Assembly: GCA_002729515.1 (NCBI GenBank)
Contig: PBYF01000052.1
Coordinates: 66,690 to 130,689 of the forward strand
DNA from: Deltaproteobacteria bacterium
GTDB taxonomy: Bacteria > Myxococcota_A > UBA9160 > SMWR01
DNA: 64,000 nt
Direction of reading: 5' to 3'
The position numbers and the translations under genes were made by a program. The notes beneath the pieces are model-generated. The model did no database searches. It was not told the DNA's origin and worked only from the letters and a program-made list of their open reading frames with translations. Positions 17,633-26,173 of the stretch are shown here, piece by piece; the stretch's first letter is position 1, and the number at the start of each line of letters is the position of its first letter.

Positions 17633-18606
17633 GGTTTGCCGCACCCGAGGACTTTCGGGTGGACGAGATTCCGCTCTTCGCGCCCTCGGGCCGGGGTGAC
17701 CACACCTACGTCCGTGTGGAGAAGACTGGCCGCACCACCGAAGAGGTGGTCCGCGCGCTGGCGCAGGTCGCCGGTGTGCGCCCGCGCGACGTCGGCTACG
17801 CCGGTCGCAAGGATCGTTTCGCCGTGACGACCCAGTGGTTTTCCGTTCCCCGCTTGGATCCCGATGATATCCCGGTGCTCGCCCTCGAGGGTGTGCGGGT
17901 GCTCGATGCCTCACGGCACGATCACAAGCTCCGCACCGGGCAGCTGGCTGGAAACTGCTTTGCGCTCGTGGTGCGAGACGTCGAGCCCGCGACCGCGCGC
18001 AGCGCCGCCGCCCGGCTCGAGGCCATCGCCGAGTTCGGAGTGGTCAATCGTTTCGGAGCACAGCGCTTTGGGCGCGACGGCACCAACGCGGAACTCGGAA
18101 GACGGGTCCTGGACGGCGAACTCATGCCGAGGGATCGCCGCCGTGCCCGTTTCTTCGTATCGGCGCTGCAGGCGGCTGTTTTCAATGACGTGCTTGCGGT
18201 CCGACGCGACGCCGGGCGTCGACTCGAAGCGGGAGACGTGGCCGTTGTGCACGAGAGTGGGGGCCTATTCGTCGTCGAAGACGCGGCACTCGAGCAGCCG
18301 CGTGCGGAGCGCTTCGAGATCAGCGCGACCGGCCCCATCTTCGGGACCCGTGTGATCGCCGCGAGCGGTCAACCCGCGGAGCGCGAGCGCAAGGCGCTGG
18401 CGGTCCGAGGCGTTGCTCTCGAGCGGCCGCTGCCCCGCGGCCTGCGCCTGCGCGGCGCGCGGCGCCCGTTTCGGGTTCGGCCCCGGGAGGTCCGCAGCTG
18501 CGTAGCGGCAGGCTCGCTGCACCTCGGCTTCATCCTGCCGGCCGGGAGCTACGCCAGCGTGCTCGTCGAGGAACTCCTCGGATCCGGAGCGAACGGCGTC
18601 GGATGA
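17629..18606 (+). CDS. truD: tRNA pseudouridine(13) synthase TruD
   Basis: Pseudouridine synthase acting on U13 of tRNA(Glu). The protein has 325 residues. It begins with the family signature APEDFRVDEIPLF, has the catalytic Asp in GYAGRKDRFAVTTQWFSVP, then LRTGQLAGNCFALVVRD and VVNRFGAQRFGRDG, and the inserted TRUD domain with RARFFVSALQAAVFNDVLA. The frame is open upstream to 17128 in the shadow of rnhB, but GTG 17629 starts right before the signature and overlaps the rnhB stop (GTGA). It ends a three-gene coupled run lpxD-rnhB-truD. Confidence 0.93.
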   Translation: MRFAAPEDFRVDEIPLFAPSGRGDHTYVRVEKTGRTTEEVVRALAQVAGVRPRDVGYAGRKDRFAVTTQWFSVPRLDPDDIPVLALEGVRVLDASRHDHKLRTGQLAGNCFALVVRDVEPATARSAAARLEAIAEFGVVNRFGAQRFGRDGTNAELGRRVLDGELMPRDRRRARFFVSALQAAVFNDVLAVRRDAGRRLEAGDVAVVHESGGLFVVEDAALEQPRAERFEISATGPIFGTRVIAASGQPAERERKALAVRGVALERPLPRGLRLRGARRPFRVRPREVRSCVAAGSLHLGFILPAGSYASVLVEELLGSGANGVG

Positions 18607-18632
18607 CAACTCCCCGGAGGGGGGTGTATGCT
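18603..18632 (+). promoter_or_regulatory. Predicted sigma-70 promoter for cysK
   Basis: ATGACA (18603-18608, one change from TTGACA) is followed after 18 bp by TATGCT (18627-18632). It lies 31 bp before the cysK ATG, and an AGGAGA Shine-Dalgarno follows. The -35 overlaps the truD stop, so cysK seems to have its own promoter. Confidence 0.5.
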
Positions 18633-18662
18633 CGGCCGCTTCGATGACAGGAGACCCGACGG

Positions 18663-19622
18663 ATGAACATCGCCAAGGACATCAGCGAGTTGATTGGACG
18701 AACGCCGCTGGTGCGACTCAACCGGGTCGCAGCCGGCGTGAAGCCGCAGATCGCGGTGAAGCTCGAGAGCCACAATCCGGCCAATAGCGTCAAGGACCGC
18801 ATCGGTCTCGCGATGATCGAGGCGGCCGAGCGCGACGGCCTGATCCAGCCGGGCAAGACCGTGATCGTCGAACCCACGAGTGGCAATACCGGCATTGCCC
18901 TGGCCTTCGTGGCGGCGGTCAAGGGCTACGACTGCGTGCTGACCATGCCGGAGTCGATGAGCCCCGAACGGCGCGCGGTGCTGCGTGCTTTCGGCTCGAA
19001 GCTGGTTCTGACAGATCCTTCGAAGGGCATGCCCGGCGCGATCGACAAAGCCAACGAGTTGGCAAAGGCGATTCCCAATGCCTTCATGCCCCAGCAGTTC
19101 CAGAATCCGGCGAACCCGGAGATCCACCGCAAGACGACGGCGGAGGAACTCTGGGCCGATACCGACGGCGAAATCGATGCCCTCATCTCGGGTGTCGGAA
19201 CGGGCGGTACGGTGACCGGCGTCGCTCAGGTGCTGAAGGAACGCAAGCCGTCGTTTCGAGCGATTGCGGTAGAGCCGTCGGCGAGTCCCGTGCTCTCGGG
19301 GGGGAAGCCCTCGCCGCACGTGATCCAGGGCATCGGTGCGGGTTTCGTTCCCGATGTGCTCGAGACGGATCTCCTCGACGCTATCGTCACCGTCGAGAAC
19401 GAGGAGGCCCTCGAGATGGCGCGCCGCCTGGCGCGGGAGGAGGGGATCCTCTGCGGCATCTCGTCTGGGGCGGCCGTGGCTGCGGCTTTGAAGTACGCCG
19501 AGGGCGCCGGTGAGGACCTCGGGTTGATCGTCGCAATCATTCCGAGCTTCGGTGAGCGTTACATCCAGACGAAGCTCTTCGACCCCTACCGCTACGATGG
19601 GAGTGACGAAGTCGGCGTCTGA
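18663..19622 (+). CDS. cysK: Cysteine synthase A (O-acetylserine sulfhydrylase)
   Basis: PLP enzyme making cysteine from O-acetylserine and sulfide. The protein has 319 residues. It starts with [17 protein letters not shown], the PLP Lys is in [16 protein letters not shown], the substrate loop is [15 protein letters not shown], the phosphate site is [12 protein letters not shown] and the C-terminus has [12 protein letters not shown]. Length and motifs match CysK rather than cystathionine beta-synthase. A clear RBS (aggagacccgacgg) precedes ATG. The last 26 bp overlap the start of the carbonic-anhydrase-like gene, suggesting co-translation. Confidence 0.95.
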   Translation: MNIAKDISELIGRTPLVRLNRVAAGVKPQIAVKLESHNPANSVKDRIGLAMIEAAERDGLIQPGKTVIVEPTSGNTGIALAFVAAVKGYDCVLTMPESMSPERRAVLRAFGSKLVLTDPSKGMPGAIDKANELAKAIPNAFMPQQFQNPANPEIHRKTTAEELWADTDGEIDALISGVGTGGTVTGVAQVLKERKPSFRAIAVEPSASPVLSGGKPSPHVIQGIGAGFVPDVLETDLLDAIVTVENEEALEMARRLAREEGILCGISSGAAVAAALKYAEGAGEDLGLIVAIIPSFGERYIQTKLFDPYRYDGSDEVGV

Positions 19623-20148
19623 CACTGCGGGCCCCATCGTCCGACCGTTCGGCGACGTCTGGCCCCGCATCGACGCGAGCGTCTGGCTCGCGCCGGGTGC
19701 GGTGGTCGTAGGCGACGTGATCGTGGGGCCTGACTCGAGTATCTGGTACGGCAGCGTTCTCCGAGGTGACGTGAACTTCATTCGTATCGGTGCGCGCTCG
19801 AACCTCCAGGACCAATGCGTGGTACACGTGACCCAGGACCGCTTCTCCTGCGAGATCGGCGACGAGGTCACCGTCGGCCACCGGGCCATCGTCCACGGCT
19901 GCGTCGTCGAAGATGGAGCGCTGATCGGCATCGGCGCCATCGTTCTCGACGGTGCGCGGGTAGGGGCCGGCGCCGTGGTCGGTGCTGGTGCCGTGGTGAC
20001 GCCCGGGTGTGAAGTTGCGCCCGCCAGCCTGTTTGTGGGTGTTCCGGCTCGGCGGATCCGCGAAGTGACCGCTGAGGAGCGCGAGCGAAACCGTCGCACT
20101 ACTCTGCACTATGTCGAGACCGCACGAGTTCACCATGCCGCTTCGTGA
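19597..20148 (+). CDS. Gamma-class carbonic anhydrase-like hexapeptide protein (YrdA/PaaY type)
   Basis: Left-handed beta-helix protein of 183 residues. Hexapeptide turns run through [20 protein letters not shown] and onward; the metal-type histidines lie in CVVHVTQD and [12 protein letters not shown], matching the three-His zinc site of gamma-carbonic anhydrases. The end, [18 protein letters not shown], is typical of the YrdA subgroup, for which carbonic anhydrase activity is often weak or unproven. ATG 19597 is within the end of cysK; the earlier in-frame TTG at 19552 gives an unlikely leader. The neighbourhood hints at housekeeping co-expression with cysK. Confidence 0.85.
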   Translation: MGVTKSASDTAGPIVRPFGDVWPRIDASVWLAPGAVVVGDVIVGPDSSIWYGSVLRGDVNFIRIGARSNLQDQCVVHVTQDRFSCEIGDEVTVGHRAIVHGCVVEDGALIGIGAIVLDGARVGAGAVVGAGAVVTPGCEVAPASLFVGVPARRIREVTAEERERNRRTTLHYVETARVHHAAS

Positions 20149-20776
20149 AGAGAAGAAGGCGCAGTCACGCCGTCGCATCCTCGAGTCGGCGCGAGAAGTA
20201 TTCTTCCGCGACGGTTTCATGCAGGCCAACCTCGACGAAGTCGCCGAAAAAGCGGGTGTCGCCAAAGGCACTCTGTACCGCTACTTCGAGAGCAAGGCGG
20301 AACTCTACGTGGCGGTTCTCGCGCACAATGGCGCCATCTTCGAGGCGAAGATGCAGGAATCCGTCGATATCACGCTCCCCGCGCCGGAACAGATCCGCCG
20401 CACGGCACGCTTCTATTTCAGTCACTACATGGACAATCGCGACTATTTCAAGATCTTCTGGGCGATCGAAAACCAGTCGGTGATCGGCGAACTTCCCCAG
20501 GGAGTCGTCGATGAGGTCGCTCGGCTCTGGGAGCGCTGCCTCGAGATCATGGCGGAGATCATTGCGCGCGGCGTGAACGACGGTGCGTTCGCGGAGTGCG
20601 ATTCCTGGGAGATGGCCAATCTGCTGTGGACGGTGGCGAACGCGCTGATCCAGACCGAGACGTCGTCGACCCGGCGCAAGCTCCGGCGCGCGCCGCTCGA
20701 GCAGACCTTCGAAGCTGCCATCGAGGTCTTCCTGCGCGGCCTCGCTCCCGAAAACGCCGTTTCTCCCGCGAGGTGA
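20135..20776 (+). CDS. TetR family transcriptional regulator
   Basis: DNA-binding repressor-type protein of 213 residues. The N-terminal helix-turn-helix reads SRRRILESAREVFFRDGF then LDEVAEKAGVAKGTLYRYF, the TetR signature. The C-terminal ligand domain (about 70-205) has no recognised ligand signature. ATG 20111 in frame would overlap the previous gene by 38 bp, ATG 20135 by 14 bp; I chose the latter. It lies between a carbonic-anhydrase-like gene and an ACP gene; the acyl carrier protein next door suggests, weakly, a lipid or acyl-CoA ligand. Confidence 0.88.
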   Translation: MPLREEKKAQSRRRILESAREVFFRDGFMQANLDEVAEKAGVAKGTLYRYFESKAELYVAVLAHNGAIFEAKMQESVDITLPAPEQIRRTARFYFSHYMDNRDYFKIFWAIENQSVIGELPQGVVDEVARLWERCLEIMAEIIARGVNDGAFAECDSWEMANLLWTVANALIQTETSSTRRKLRRAPLEQTFEAAIEVFLRGLAPENAVSPAR

Positions 20777-20844
20777 ACCCGCCGGGGAAGGGCGCTTGAC
20801 ACGCCGCGTCGCGTCCGGGACCGTCACGCGGGGAGGGACCGTTG

Positions 20845-21087
20845 ATGGGGACGCTCGAACTCGGCTCACGGATCCGCGCCATCGTCTCTGAGCAGCTCGG
20901 CATCTCGGAGTCGGATGTCCGCTCGGAGACGGATATCATCGATGACCTCGGCGCCGACTCGCTGGACGTCGTGGAGCTGGTGATGCAGCTGGAGGACGAG
21001 TTCGATATCGAGGTGCCGGACGAGGACGCCGAGGCGATCCGCACGGTTGCTGATGTGGAGCGCTACGTCGCGGCCCAGATGTCCTAG
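20845..21087 (+). CDS. Acyl carrier protein
   Basis: Carrier of 80 residues that holds acyl chains on 4'-phosphopantetheine. The attachment Ser is in [19 protein letters not shown], preceded by the acidic helix and followed by [20 protein letters not shown], as in AcpP. A strong Shine-Dalgarno sequence (ggggaggga) lies 8 nt before ATG 20845. It stands alone, away from fab genes, so it may be a second ACP dedicated to a specialised pathway or the main AcpP in a rearranged locus. Confidence 0.92.
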   Translation: MGTLELGSRIRAIVSEQLGISESDVRSETDIIDDLGADSLDVVELVMQLEDEFDIEVPDEDAEAIRTVADVERYVAAQMS

Positions 21088-21111
21088 CGGCGAGCGGGCC
21101 TCGGGGGGTCG

Positions 21112-21414
21112 CTAACGCGGGCCGGGGGGGCGCAGGCCGGGCAGGAATCCGACCTTGGCGCCCAGGAAGAGCGTGGCGATGGCCAGGCCCATCGCCCAGG
21201 GAAGCCTCGGCCCAGACACTTGGCGCGCCGCCTCAGCGGCCGCCGCTTTCACCGCCGCTTCGTCCTCGGGACCGGCGGGTCGCAGGACGTCTGCGAGTTC
21301 CGGCGCGATCAAGACCAGGGAGTACACGAAGAAGAGGAGCGCGAGGTAGAGTAGGCTCAACGTGAAGCGCGGCTGAAAGCTTGCGCGCGGCCTCTGCGGG
21401 GGCGGTGCGGACAT
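21112..21414 (-). CDS. Small two-helix membrane protein
   Basis: About 100 residues from ATG 21414 (GTG 21432 in frame adds six). A proline-rich cytoplasmic tail is followed by helix 1 (LSLLYLALLFFVYSLVLIAP), an Ala/Glu-rich loop with LRPAGPEDEAAVKAAAAEAA, and helix 2 (WAMGLAIATLFLGAKVGFLP). No family recognised. It is divergent from polA with about 29 bp between the likely starts. Confidence 0.55.
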   Translation of the reverse strand: MSAPPPQRPRASFQPRFTLSLLYLALLFFVYSLVLIAPELADVLRPAGPEDEAAVKAAAAEAARQVSGPRLPWAMGLAIATLFLGAKVGFLPGLRPPGPR

Positions 21415-21443
21415 GGCCGGTTGAGCGTACACGGGGGTGGGCC

Positions 21444-24116
21444 TTGTCGCCGCAGTCGAAGGCGCCGTCGAAGCTGCTCGTCATCGATGGCACCAACGTG
21501 CTCTACCGGGCCTTCTTTGCCATCCCGGCCCTGCGCAGCCCGAGCGGTGTTCCGAGCAACGCCGCCCTCGGCTTTCTCAACATGCTGCTCAAGGTGTTGC
21601 GCGAGGAAGCGCCGGACGGTGTCGTCGTGGCCTTCGACCTTCCGGGTAAGACGTTCCGCCACGAGCTGTACGCCGACTACAAGGCCGGCCGCGACGCGCA
21701 GCCCGAGGACCTGACGTCGCAGATCCCTCTGGTGCGCCGGCTCGTCGAGGCGCACCGCATCCCGATCGCAGAGGTCGAGGGCTTCGAGGCGGACGACGTG
21801 ATCGCGACTCTCGTGGCGCGGATGCCCGATACCGCCGAGGTTTCGATCGTCTCGACGGACAAGGACCTGATGCAGCTCGTCACCGACCGGGTGACGTTGC
21901 TCGATGGCATTCGCGACCGGCGTTACGACCCGGCGGGTGTCGAGGCCCGCTTCGGAGTCGCCCCGAGCCGGATCCTCGACCTGCGCGCTCTGGTCGGGGA
22001 CACGAGCGACAACATCCCGGGCGTAAAGGGCATCGGCGAAAAGGGCGCGGCCAAGCTGATCGGGGAATGGGGCGACCTGGACAACCTGCTCGCCCACCGG
22101 GCGCAGGTGAAGGCCAAGCGGGCGCGCGAGGCGCTCGCCGAGCACGGGGAGGACGCGCGGCTCTCGAAGCGTCTGTCCACCCTCGAGTGCGACGTGCCGC
22201 TCCCGCTCTCGCTGGCGGACCTCTGTTGTTCGGAGCCCGACGTCGACGTCCTGCGCGGGCTCTACACCGAACTTGGCTTCACCCGGCTCCTCGAGGGTCT
22301 CGGGGGTGACGCTGCGGCGGAGGTGCCGGCGCAGACCGAGGTCGCGATCGTATCGGAGGACGTGGCGCTCGAAGCGCTGGTCGGCGACCTCGCGAAACTC
22401 CTGTGCATTGCTATGCATCCTGTCTTCGACGAGTCGGGGCCGTTGGCCGGCTCGCCGCTGGGCCTCGCCTTTGCACTCGACGCGGGGCGCGCTGCCTTCG
22501 TGCCGTTCGGCGAGGCGGGTGCGGCGTTTGCCGACCTGGCCGGACGCATTGAGCCGCTCGTCGGAGCGGGGGGCAGTGTGGCGTGGGCTTCCGGCGAGTC
22601 GAAGCGGCTCCAGATCCTCTTCGCGGAACACGGCGTCGAACTCGCTCCGCCCCACTTCGACGCGGAGATTGCCGGTCTGCTGCTCGACCCGGCCGGCGCG
22701 CGCTCGCTGGCGGCGATTGCCTCGCAGGTTTTGGACGCGAAGCTCTCCCCCTGGGAGGCGCTGGCCGGCCGCGGTGCGAAGGCGACGCCGGCGCGGGAGC
22801 TGCCGGGGGCGGATGTGGCGCGTTGGGCGGGGGAGATGGCCTGCGCGGTGCAGGCGCTGCGCGCGCCGCTGGAGCAGCGACTCGACGCCGACGGCGTGGC
22901 GACGCTCTTCGAAGAAGTGGAGCTCCCGCTCACCGGCGTTCTGGCACGCATGGAGTGCGCGGGAGTCCGGATCGACGAGGCGAAGCTCGCCGAGCTTTCG
23001 GTCGAATACCAGGCTGGTCTCGACGCGATCGAGCGCGACGTGTACCGGATCTCCGGAGAGGAGTTCCTGATCTCCTCGCCGAAACAGCTCCAGAAGATTC
23101 TCTTCGACAAGCTCGGGCTCTCGCCGATCAAGAAGACGAAGACAGGCTACTCCACCGACGAGGACGTCCTCGAGCAGCTCTCGGCACACCACGAGCTGCC
23201 GGGCTGCATCCTCGCCTACCGGCGTCTGGCCAAGCTCAAGAACACCTACGTGGACGCGCTCCCGCCTCTGGTGAACGCGCGCACCGGCCGCATCCACCCC
23301 ACTTTCAACCAACTCGGCGCGGCGACCGGACGGCTCTCGGCGACTCGGCCCAACGTGCAGAATATCCCGATTCGAACGCCCGAAGGCGTGCGCATTCGCG
23401 AGGCCTTCGTGCCCGCCGAGGGTTGCGTGCTGGTCTCGGCCGACTACTCGCAGGTGGAGCTTCGCATCCTTGCCCACTACTCGGGGGACGAGAGCCTGAT
23501 CGACGCCTTCGAGAACGGCGAGGACATCCACCGGCGAACCGCCGCCGAGGTCGCGGGAGTTGTGCCCGAGGACGTGGATGACGACCAGCGCGCCCGCGCC
23601 AAGGCGGTGAACTTCGGGATCATCTACGGATCGTCGGCCTTCGGCCTCGCAACTCAGCTCGGCATCGCGAGCGGCGAGGCCCAGGAGACGATCGACGCCT
23701 ACTTCGAGCGCTATCGCGGGGTTCGCGCGTTCCTGGACCAGACGATCGCGACCGCCCGCGAACGTGGCTTCGTCGAGACCCATCTCGGGCGCCGCCGTTA
23801 CCTGCCGGATCTCGGCTCCCGCAACCGCTCGCTGCGCCAGGCGGCCGAGCGCATGGCGGTCAACAGCGTCATCCAGGGCACCGCTGCGGACCTGATCAAG
23901 AAGGCCATGGTGGGGGTCGACGCGGCCCTGGCGGCCGAGGCCCCGTCCGTCCGGATGATCCTGCAGGTCCACGACGAGTTGGTATTCGAGGTGCCCCGGG
24001 CGGATGCCGAGGCCCTCGGTGCCCGGATCCGGGAGTGGATGGAGGGGGTGCTGCCCCTGCGCGTCCCCCTCGTGGTCGACGTGGGCTCTGGCCGCAACTG
24101 GCGGGAGGCCCATTGA
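21444..24116 (+). CDS. polA: DNA polymerase I
   Basis: Replication and repair polymerase of about 890 residues. The 5'-3' exonuclease domain (about 1-290) has LLVIDGTNVLYRAFFA, VAFDLPGKTFRH, FEADDVIATL, STDKDLMQLV and GDTSDNIPGVKGIGEKGA. The middle region lacks the DxE exonuclease motif, so proofreading is probably lost. The polymerase domain has GRLSATRPNVQNIP, VSADYSQVELRILAH, RAKAVNFGIIYG and QVHDELVFEV. The start is uncertain: the frame is open to 21381, and TTG 21444 gives the shortest tail before the conserved LLVIDGTN. It is divergent from the two-helix protein. Confidence 0.95.
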   Translation: MSPQSKAPSKLLVIDGTNVLYRAFFAIPALRSPSGVPSNAALGFLNMLLKVLREEAPDGVVVAFDLPGKTFRHELYADYKAGRDAQPEDLTSQIPLVRRLVEAHRIPIAEVEGFEADDVIATLVARMPDTAEVSIVSTDKDLMQLVTDRVTLLDGIRDRRYDPAGVEARFGVAPSRILDLRALVGDTSDNIPGVKGIGEKGAAKLIGEWGDLDNLLAHRAQVKAKRAREALAEHGEDARLSKRLSTLECDVPLPLSLADLCCSEPDVDVLRGLYTELGFTRLLEGLGGDAAAEVPAQTEVAIVSEDVALEALVGDLAKLLCIAMHPVFDESGPLAGSPLGLAFALDAGRAAFVPFGEAGAAFADLAGRIEPLVGAGGSVAWASGESKRLQILFAEHGVELAPPHFDAEIAGLLLDPAGARSLAAIASQVLDAKLSPWEALAGRGAKATPARELPGADVARWAGEMACAVQALRAPLEQRLDADGVATLFEEVELPLTGVLARMECAGVRIDEAKLAELSVEYQAGLDAIERDVYRISGEEFLISSPKQLQKILFDKLGLSPIKKTKTGYSTDEDVLEQLSAHHELPGCILAYRRLAKLKNTYVDALPPLVNARTGRIHPTFNQLGAATGRLSATRPNVQNIPIRTPEGVRIREAFVPAEGCVLVSADYSQVELRILAHYSGDESLIDAFENGEDIHRRTAAEVAGVVPEDVDDDQRARAKAVNFGIIYGSSAFGLATQLGIASGEAQETIDAYFERYRGVRAFLDQTIATARERGFVETHLGRRRYLPDLGSRNRSLRQAAERMAVNSVIQGTAADLIKKAMVGVDAALAAEAPSVRMILQVHDELVFEVPRADAEALGARIREWMEGVLPLRVPLVVDVGSGRNWREAH

Positions 24117-24185
24117 GATCGAATCAATGCCTCCCCGGCTTCGTCCAAGTCCACTGAAAGAAACAATCCGGGAGGTCCCAGCCGG

Positions 24186-24836
24186 ATGTCGAGCGGTGCG
24201 GTCACGGCGGCACGGGCCACCGGGCCGGCGGATGTCGAGATCGTCGAGCGGGCGAGGGAGGGTGACCACGAGGCGTTTCGCGTGCTCGTCGAGCGCTACC
24301 AGAGCCGGGCGTATCGCCTGGCGCTGCGGGTATTGCGCGACGAGGAGCAGGCGCGGGACGCGGTGCAGGACGCCTTCCTCAAGGCCTACGGCTCGCTCGA
24401 CCGTTTCCAGGGCCGTTCCGGGTTCTACACCTGGCTGTATCGGATCGTCATGAACCAGTGCCTCGATCGGAAGCGCCGCGACAAGTCGGACCGCGAACTC
24501 GAGTGGGACGATGTCACCGCGGCCCGAGCCGCCCGGACCCCGGCCGCAGGGTCGTTCGAAGGGGAGGGCGCCGGGCCGGCGCCAGACGTCGCCGCCGAGC
24601 GCGGCGAGCTGCGCCAGGTCCTCGAGAAGGCCATCGCCGAGCTTCCCGACGACGCCCGGCGGACGATCGAGCTGCGCGAGATCGACGGCCTCAGCTACCG
24701 CGAGATCGCCGAGGCATTGGGAGTTCCGAAGGGGACGGTGATGAGCCGTCTGCACTATGCGCGCCGCAGGCTTCAGGAGAGCCTGCGGTCCGCGGGCATC
24801 GACCCCCTGGCCGAAGGTGCAGGCGAAACCGCATGA
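24186..24836 (+). CDS. ECF-type RNA polymerase sigma factor (RpoE-like)
   Basis: Alternative sigma factor of 216 residues. Region 2 (about 20-90) has FRVLVERYQSRAYRLALRVL, DEEQARDAVQDAFLKAY and FYTWLYRIVMNQCLDRKRR; an Ala/Gly-rich linker follows; region 4 (about 145-205) has AIAELPDDARRTIELREIDG, LSYREIAEALGVPKGTVMS and RLHYARRRLQE. A GGGAGG Shine-Dalgarno precedes ATG 24186. The anti-sigma-like gene follows after 18 bp. It probably answers an envelope stress, since its neighbours are a membrane protein and a secreted protein. Confidence 0.93.
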   Translation: MSSGAVTAARATGPADVEIVERAREGDHEAFRVLVERYQSRAYRLALRVLRDEEQARDAVQDAFLKAYGSLDRFQGRSGFYTWLYRIVMNQCLDRKRRDKSDRELEWDDVTAARAARTPAAGSFEGEGAGPAPDVAAERGELRQVLEKAIAELPDDARRTIELREIDGLSYREIAEALGVPKGTVMSRLHYARRRLQESLRSAGIDPLAEGAGETA

Positions 24837-24854
24837 ATCCGCGAGGGAAGCTGC

Positions 24855-25367
24855 ATGAGTGAGATCGAGACCGACGACGCCGGTTGGCGCGACCTGCACG
24901 CCTATCACGACGGCGAGCTGCGGGGACTGGCGCGCTGGCGCTTCGAGAGCCAGCTGCGCCGGGACCCGGAGCTCCAGCGGGAGCTCGAGGGCCTGGCGGG
25001 ACTCGCCGGCCTGCTCCGCACGGGTGCGGCGGAGGCGGTCACACCGGACCTGTGGGACGGTATCGCCCTGCGCCTGCCGGCCCAGGACGCGCGGCGCCGG
25101 GAGATCGAGGCGGCGCCTTCCGCGGGTTGGGCGACCGGGCTGCGGCCCGTGGGCGCAGTGGTGGCCGCGGCCGGGTTGCTTCTCGCCGTGTGGTTCGGTG
25201 TTTTCGACAGCGCGACGCCGACGGGCAGCGCGGTGCGTTGGTTGGACAGCGGGGGGCGCCCCGTCATGGTTCTCGATGAGCCGGGGGAATCGGGCGTGAC
25301 GATCATCTGGGTCTTGGACGATGTGGTCGAAGGGGCCGGACGGGAGATGCGCAGTGGTGTGGCGTAG
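24855..25367 (+). CDS. Membrane-bound anti-sigma-like protein lacking the zinc motif
   Basis: 170 residues. The N-terminal 80 residues have the layout of anti-sigma domains (LHAYHDGELRGLARWRFESQ, then a helix with LQRELEGLAGLAGLLR) but the HxxxCxxC zinc ligands are absent. One membrane helix follows (VGAVVAAAGLLLAVWFGVF, about 97-115) and a short outer domain ends with VTIIWVLDDVV. Such topology fits a transmembrane anti-sigma factor that releases the ECF sigma upon an outer signal. It overlaps the start region of the next gene by 14 bp. The assignment rests mainly on position. Confidence 0.7.
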   Translation: MSEIETDDAGWRDLHAYHDGELRGLARWRFESQLRRDPELQRELEGLAGLAGLLRTGAAEAVTPDLWDGIALRLPAQDARRREIEAAPSAGWATGLRPVGAVVAAAGLLLAVWFGVFDSATPTGSAVRWLDSGGRPVMVLDEPGESGVTIIWVLDDVVEGAGREMRSGVA

Positions 25368-25788
25368 CGCGCTTGCGGCCCTGGTCGTCCTGCTGGCGAT
25401 GGGGGCACCGTCCGCGGTCGCCGAGCCCGGCAGGATCGATGTGCGGGTGCTGGTTTGTCACGCAGCGGCGGAAGCTGGAGCTGTCGACCCGGGCTGCGGG
25501 AAGCTCCACGGCAAGATCGGCCGAGAATTTCGTTACGAGAGCTTGAAGCGGCTCTCGGAGCGGAGTCTTTCGCTCGGGCTCGACCAGGTGGGAAGCGTGG
25601 TGCTGCCCAACGGCAAGCGGCTGCGGGTGAGGCCACTCCAGGTCGACGGCGACAGCGCCTTGCTGGCCGTGGATGTCGAGGGCTCGGTGAAGACGGACGT
25701 GCGGGTTCGCAAGGGCAAATCCGTGGTGATCGGCGCCGAGCGCTACGAGAACGGCAAGCTCGTGATCAGCCTCGAGCCTCGCTGGTAG
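25354..25788 (+). CDS. Secreted hypothetical protein of the ECF sigma operon
   Basis: 144 residues. Signal peptide: WRSALAALVVLLAMGAPSAVA, with cleavage after AVA predicted near residue 24. The mature part is a beta-rich domain (IDVRVLVCHAAAEAG, then FRYESLKRLSERSLSLGL, VVLPNGKRLRVRPLQV, IGAERYENGKLVISLEP) with two cysteines. No family recognised. GTG 25354 (or 25357) is chosen because it starts the signal peptide directly; an open frame from GTG 25321 adds a non-signal tail. Overlap with the anti-sigma gene implies one operon, so it may be the sensor or output of the sigma system. Confidence 0.65.
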   Translation: MVWRSALAALVVLLAMGAPSAVAEPGRIDVRVLVCHAAAEAGAVDPGCGKLHGKIGREFRYESLKRLSERSLSLGLDQVGSVVLPNGKRLRVRPLQVDGDSALLAVDVEGSVKTDVRVRKGKSVVIGAERYENGKLVISLEPRW

Positions 25789-25889
25789 TTTTTTCACCGG
25801 GGAAGCTTTTCTCGCTCGTCGGCTGACACTTTTCCTGCCGGATGCCTACTTCCCCTTGTAGACAGCACAATATCCCCTTCCCAGGGAGG

Positions 25890-25915
25890 CCCGGCGCCGC
25901 GTGAGCGGCGCCGGG
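25890..25915 (+). terminator. GC-rich hairpin, likely end of the ECF sigma operon
   Basis: Perfect 11 bp stem (25890-25900 with 25905-25915, cccggcgccgc / gcggcgccggg) around a GTGA loop, about 100 bp downstream of the secreted-protein stop. The following T-rich stretch (tcgttgcgttt) is weak, so termination may not be purely intrinsic. The GTG in the loop opens a frame leading into the next gene but is not a credible start. Confidence 0.5.
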
Positions 25916-26173
25916 TCGTTGCGTTTCAAGCGGCTCACACCGGACCCCCACGGCGAACTCAGGGTGCCCCGGCTGGCGGCGAGGCTGTCGATCGGGGGGC
26001 ACCCGCTGCGCGGGGCCTGTCCCCCCCAGAAGGTGCGGCCGTTGCGGAGCAGACCCGCTGGCAGCGGTTCGCTCGCGTCGTGGCCCGCGTGGCGCACAAT
26101 TCGCCAGATCCTCTTTTTTGGACTTCCACGGGGTGTTCTTTCGGTCGTCCCCCAGTTGCGCGAAGCTCGGGTC

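Noticed and set aside
21357..24908. 1183-residue minus-strand ORF across polA and the sigma factor gene
   Set aside because: Long only because of high GC codon bias; composition is Arg/His/Glu-rich and it covers two well-defined genes.
25901..26173. 91-residue N-terminal extension of the membrane glycosyltransferase-like protein
   Set aside because: The start would lie in the loop of a terminator-like hairpin, and the sequence is Arg/Pro-rich without conservation signs.
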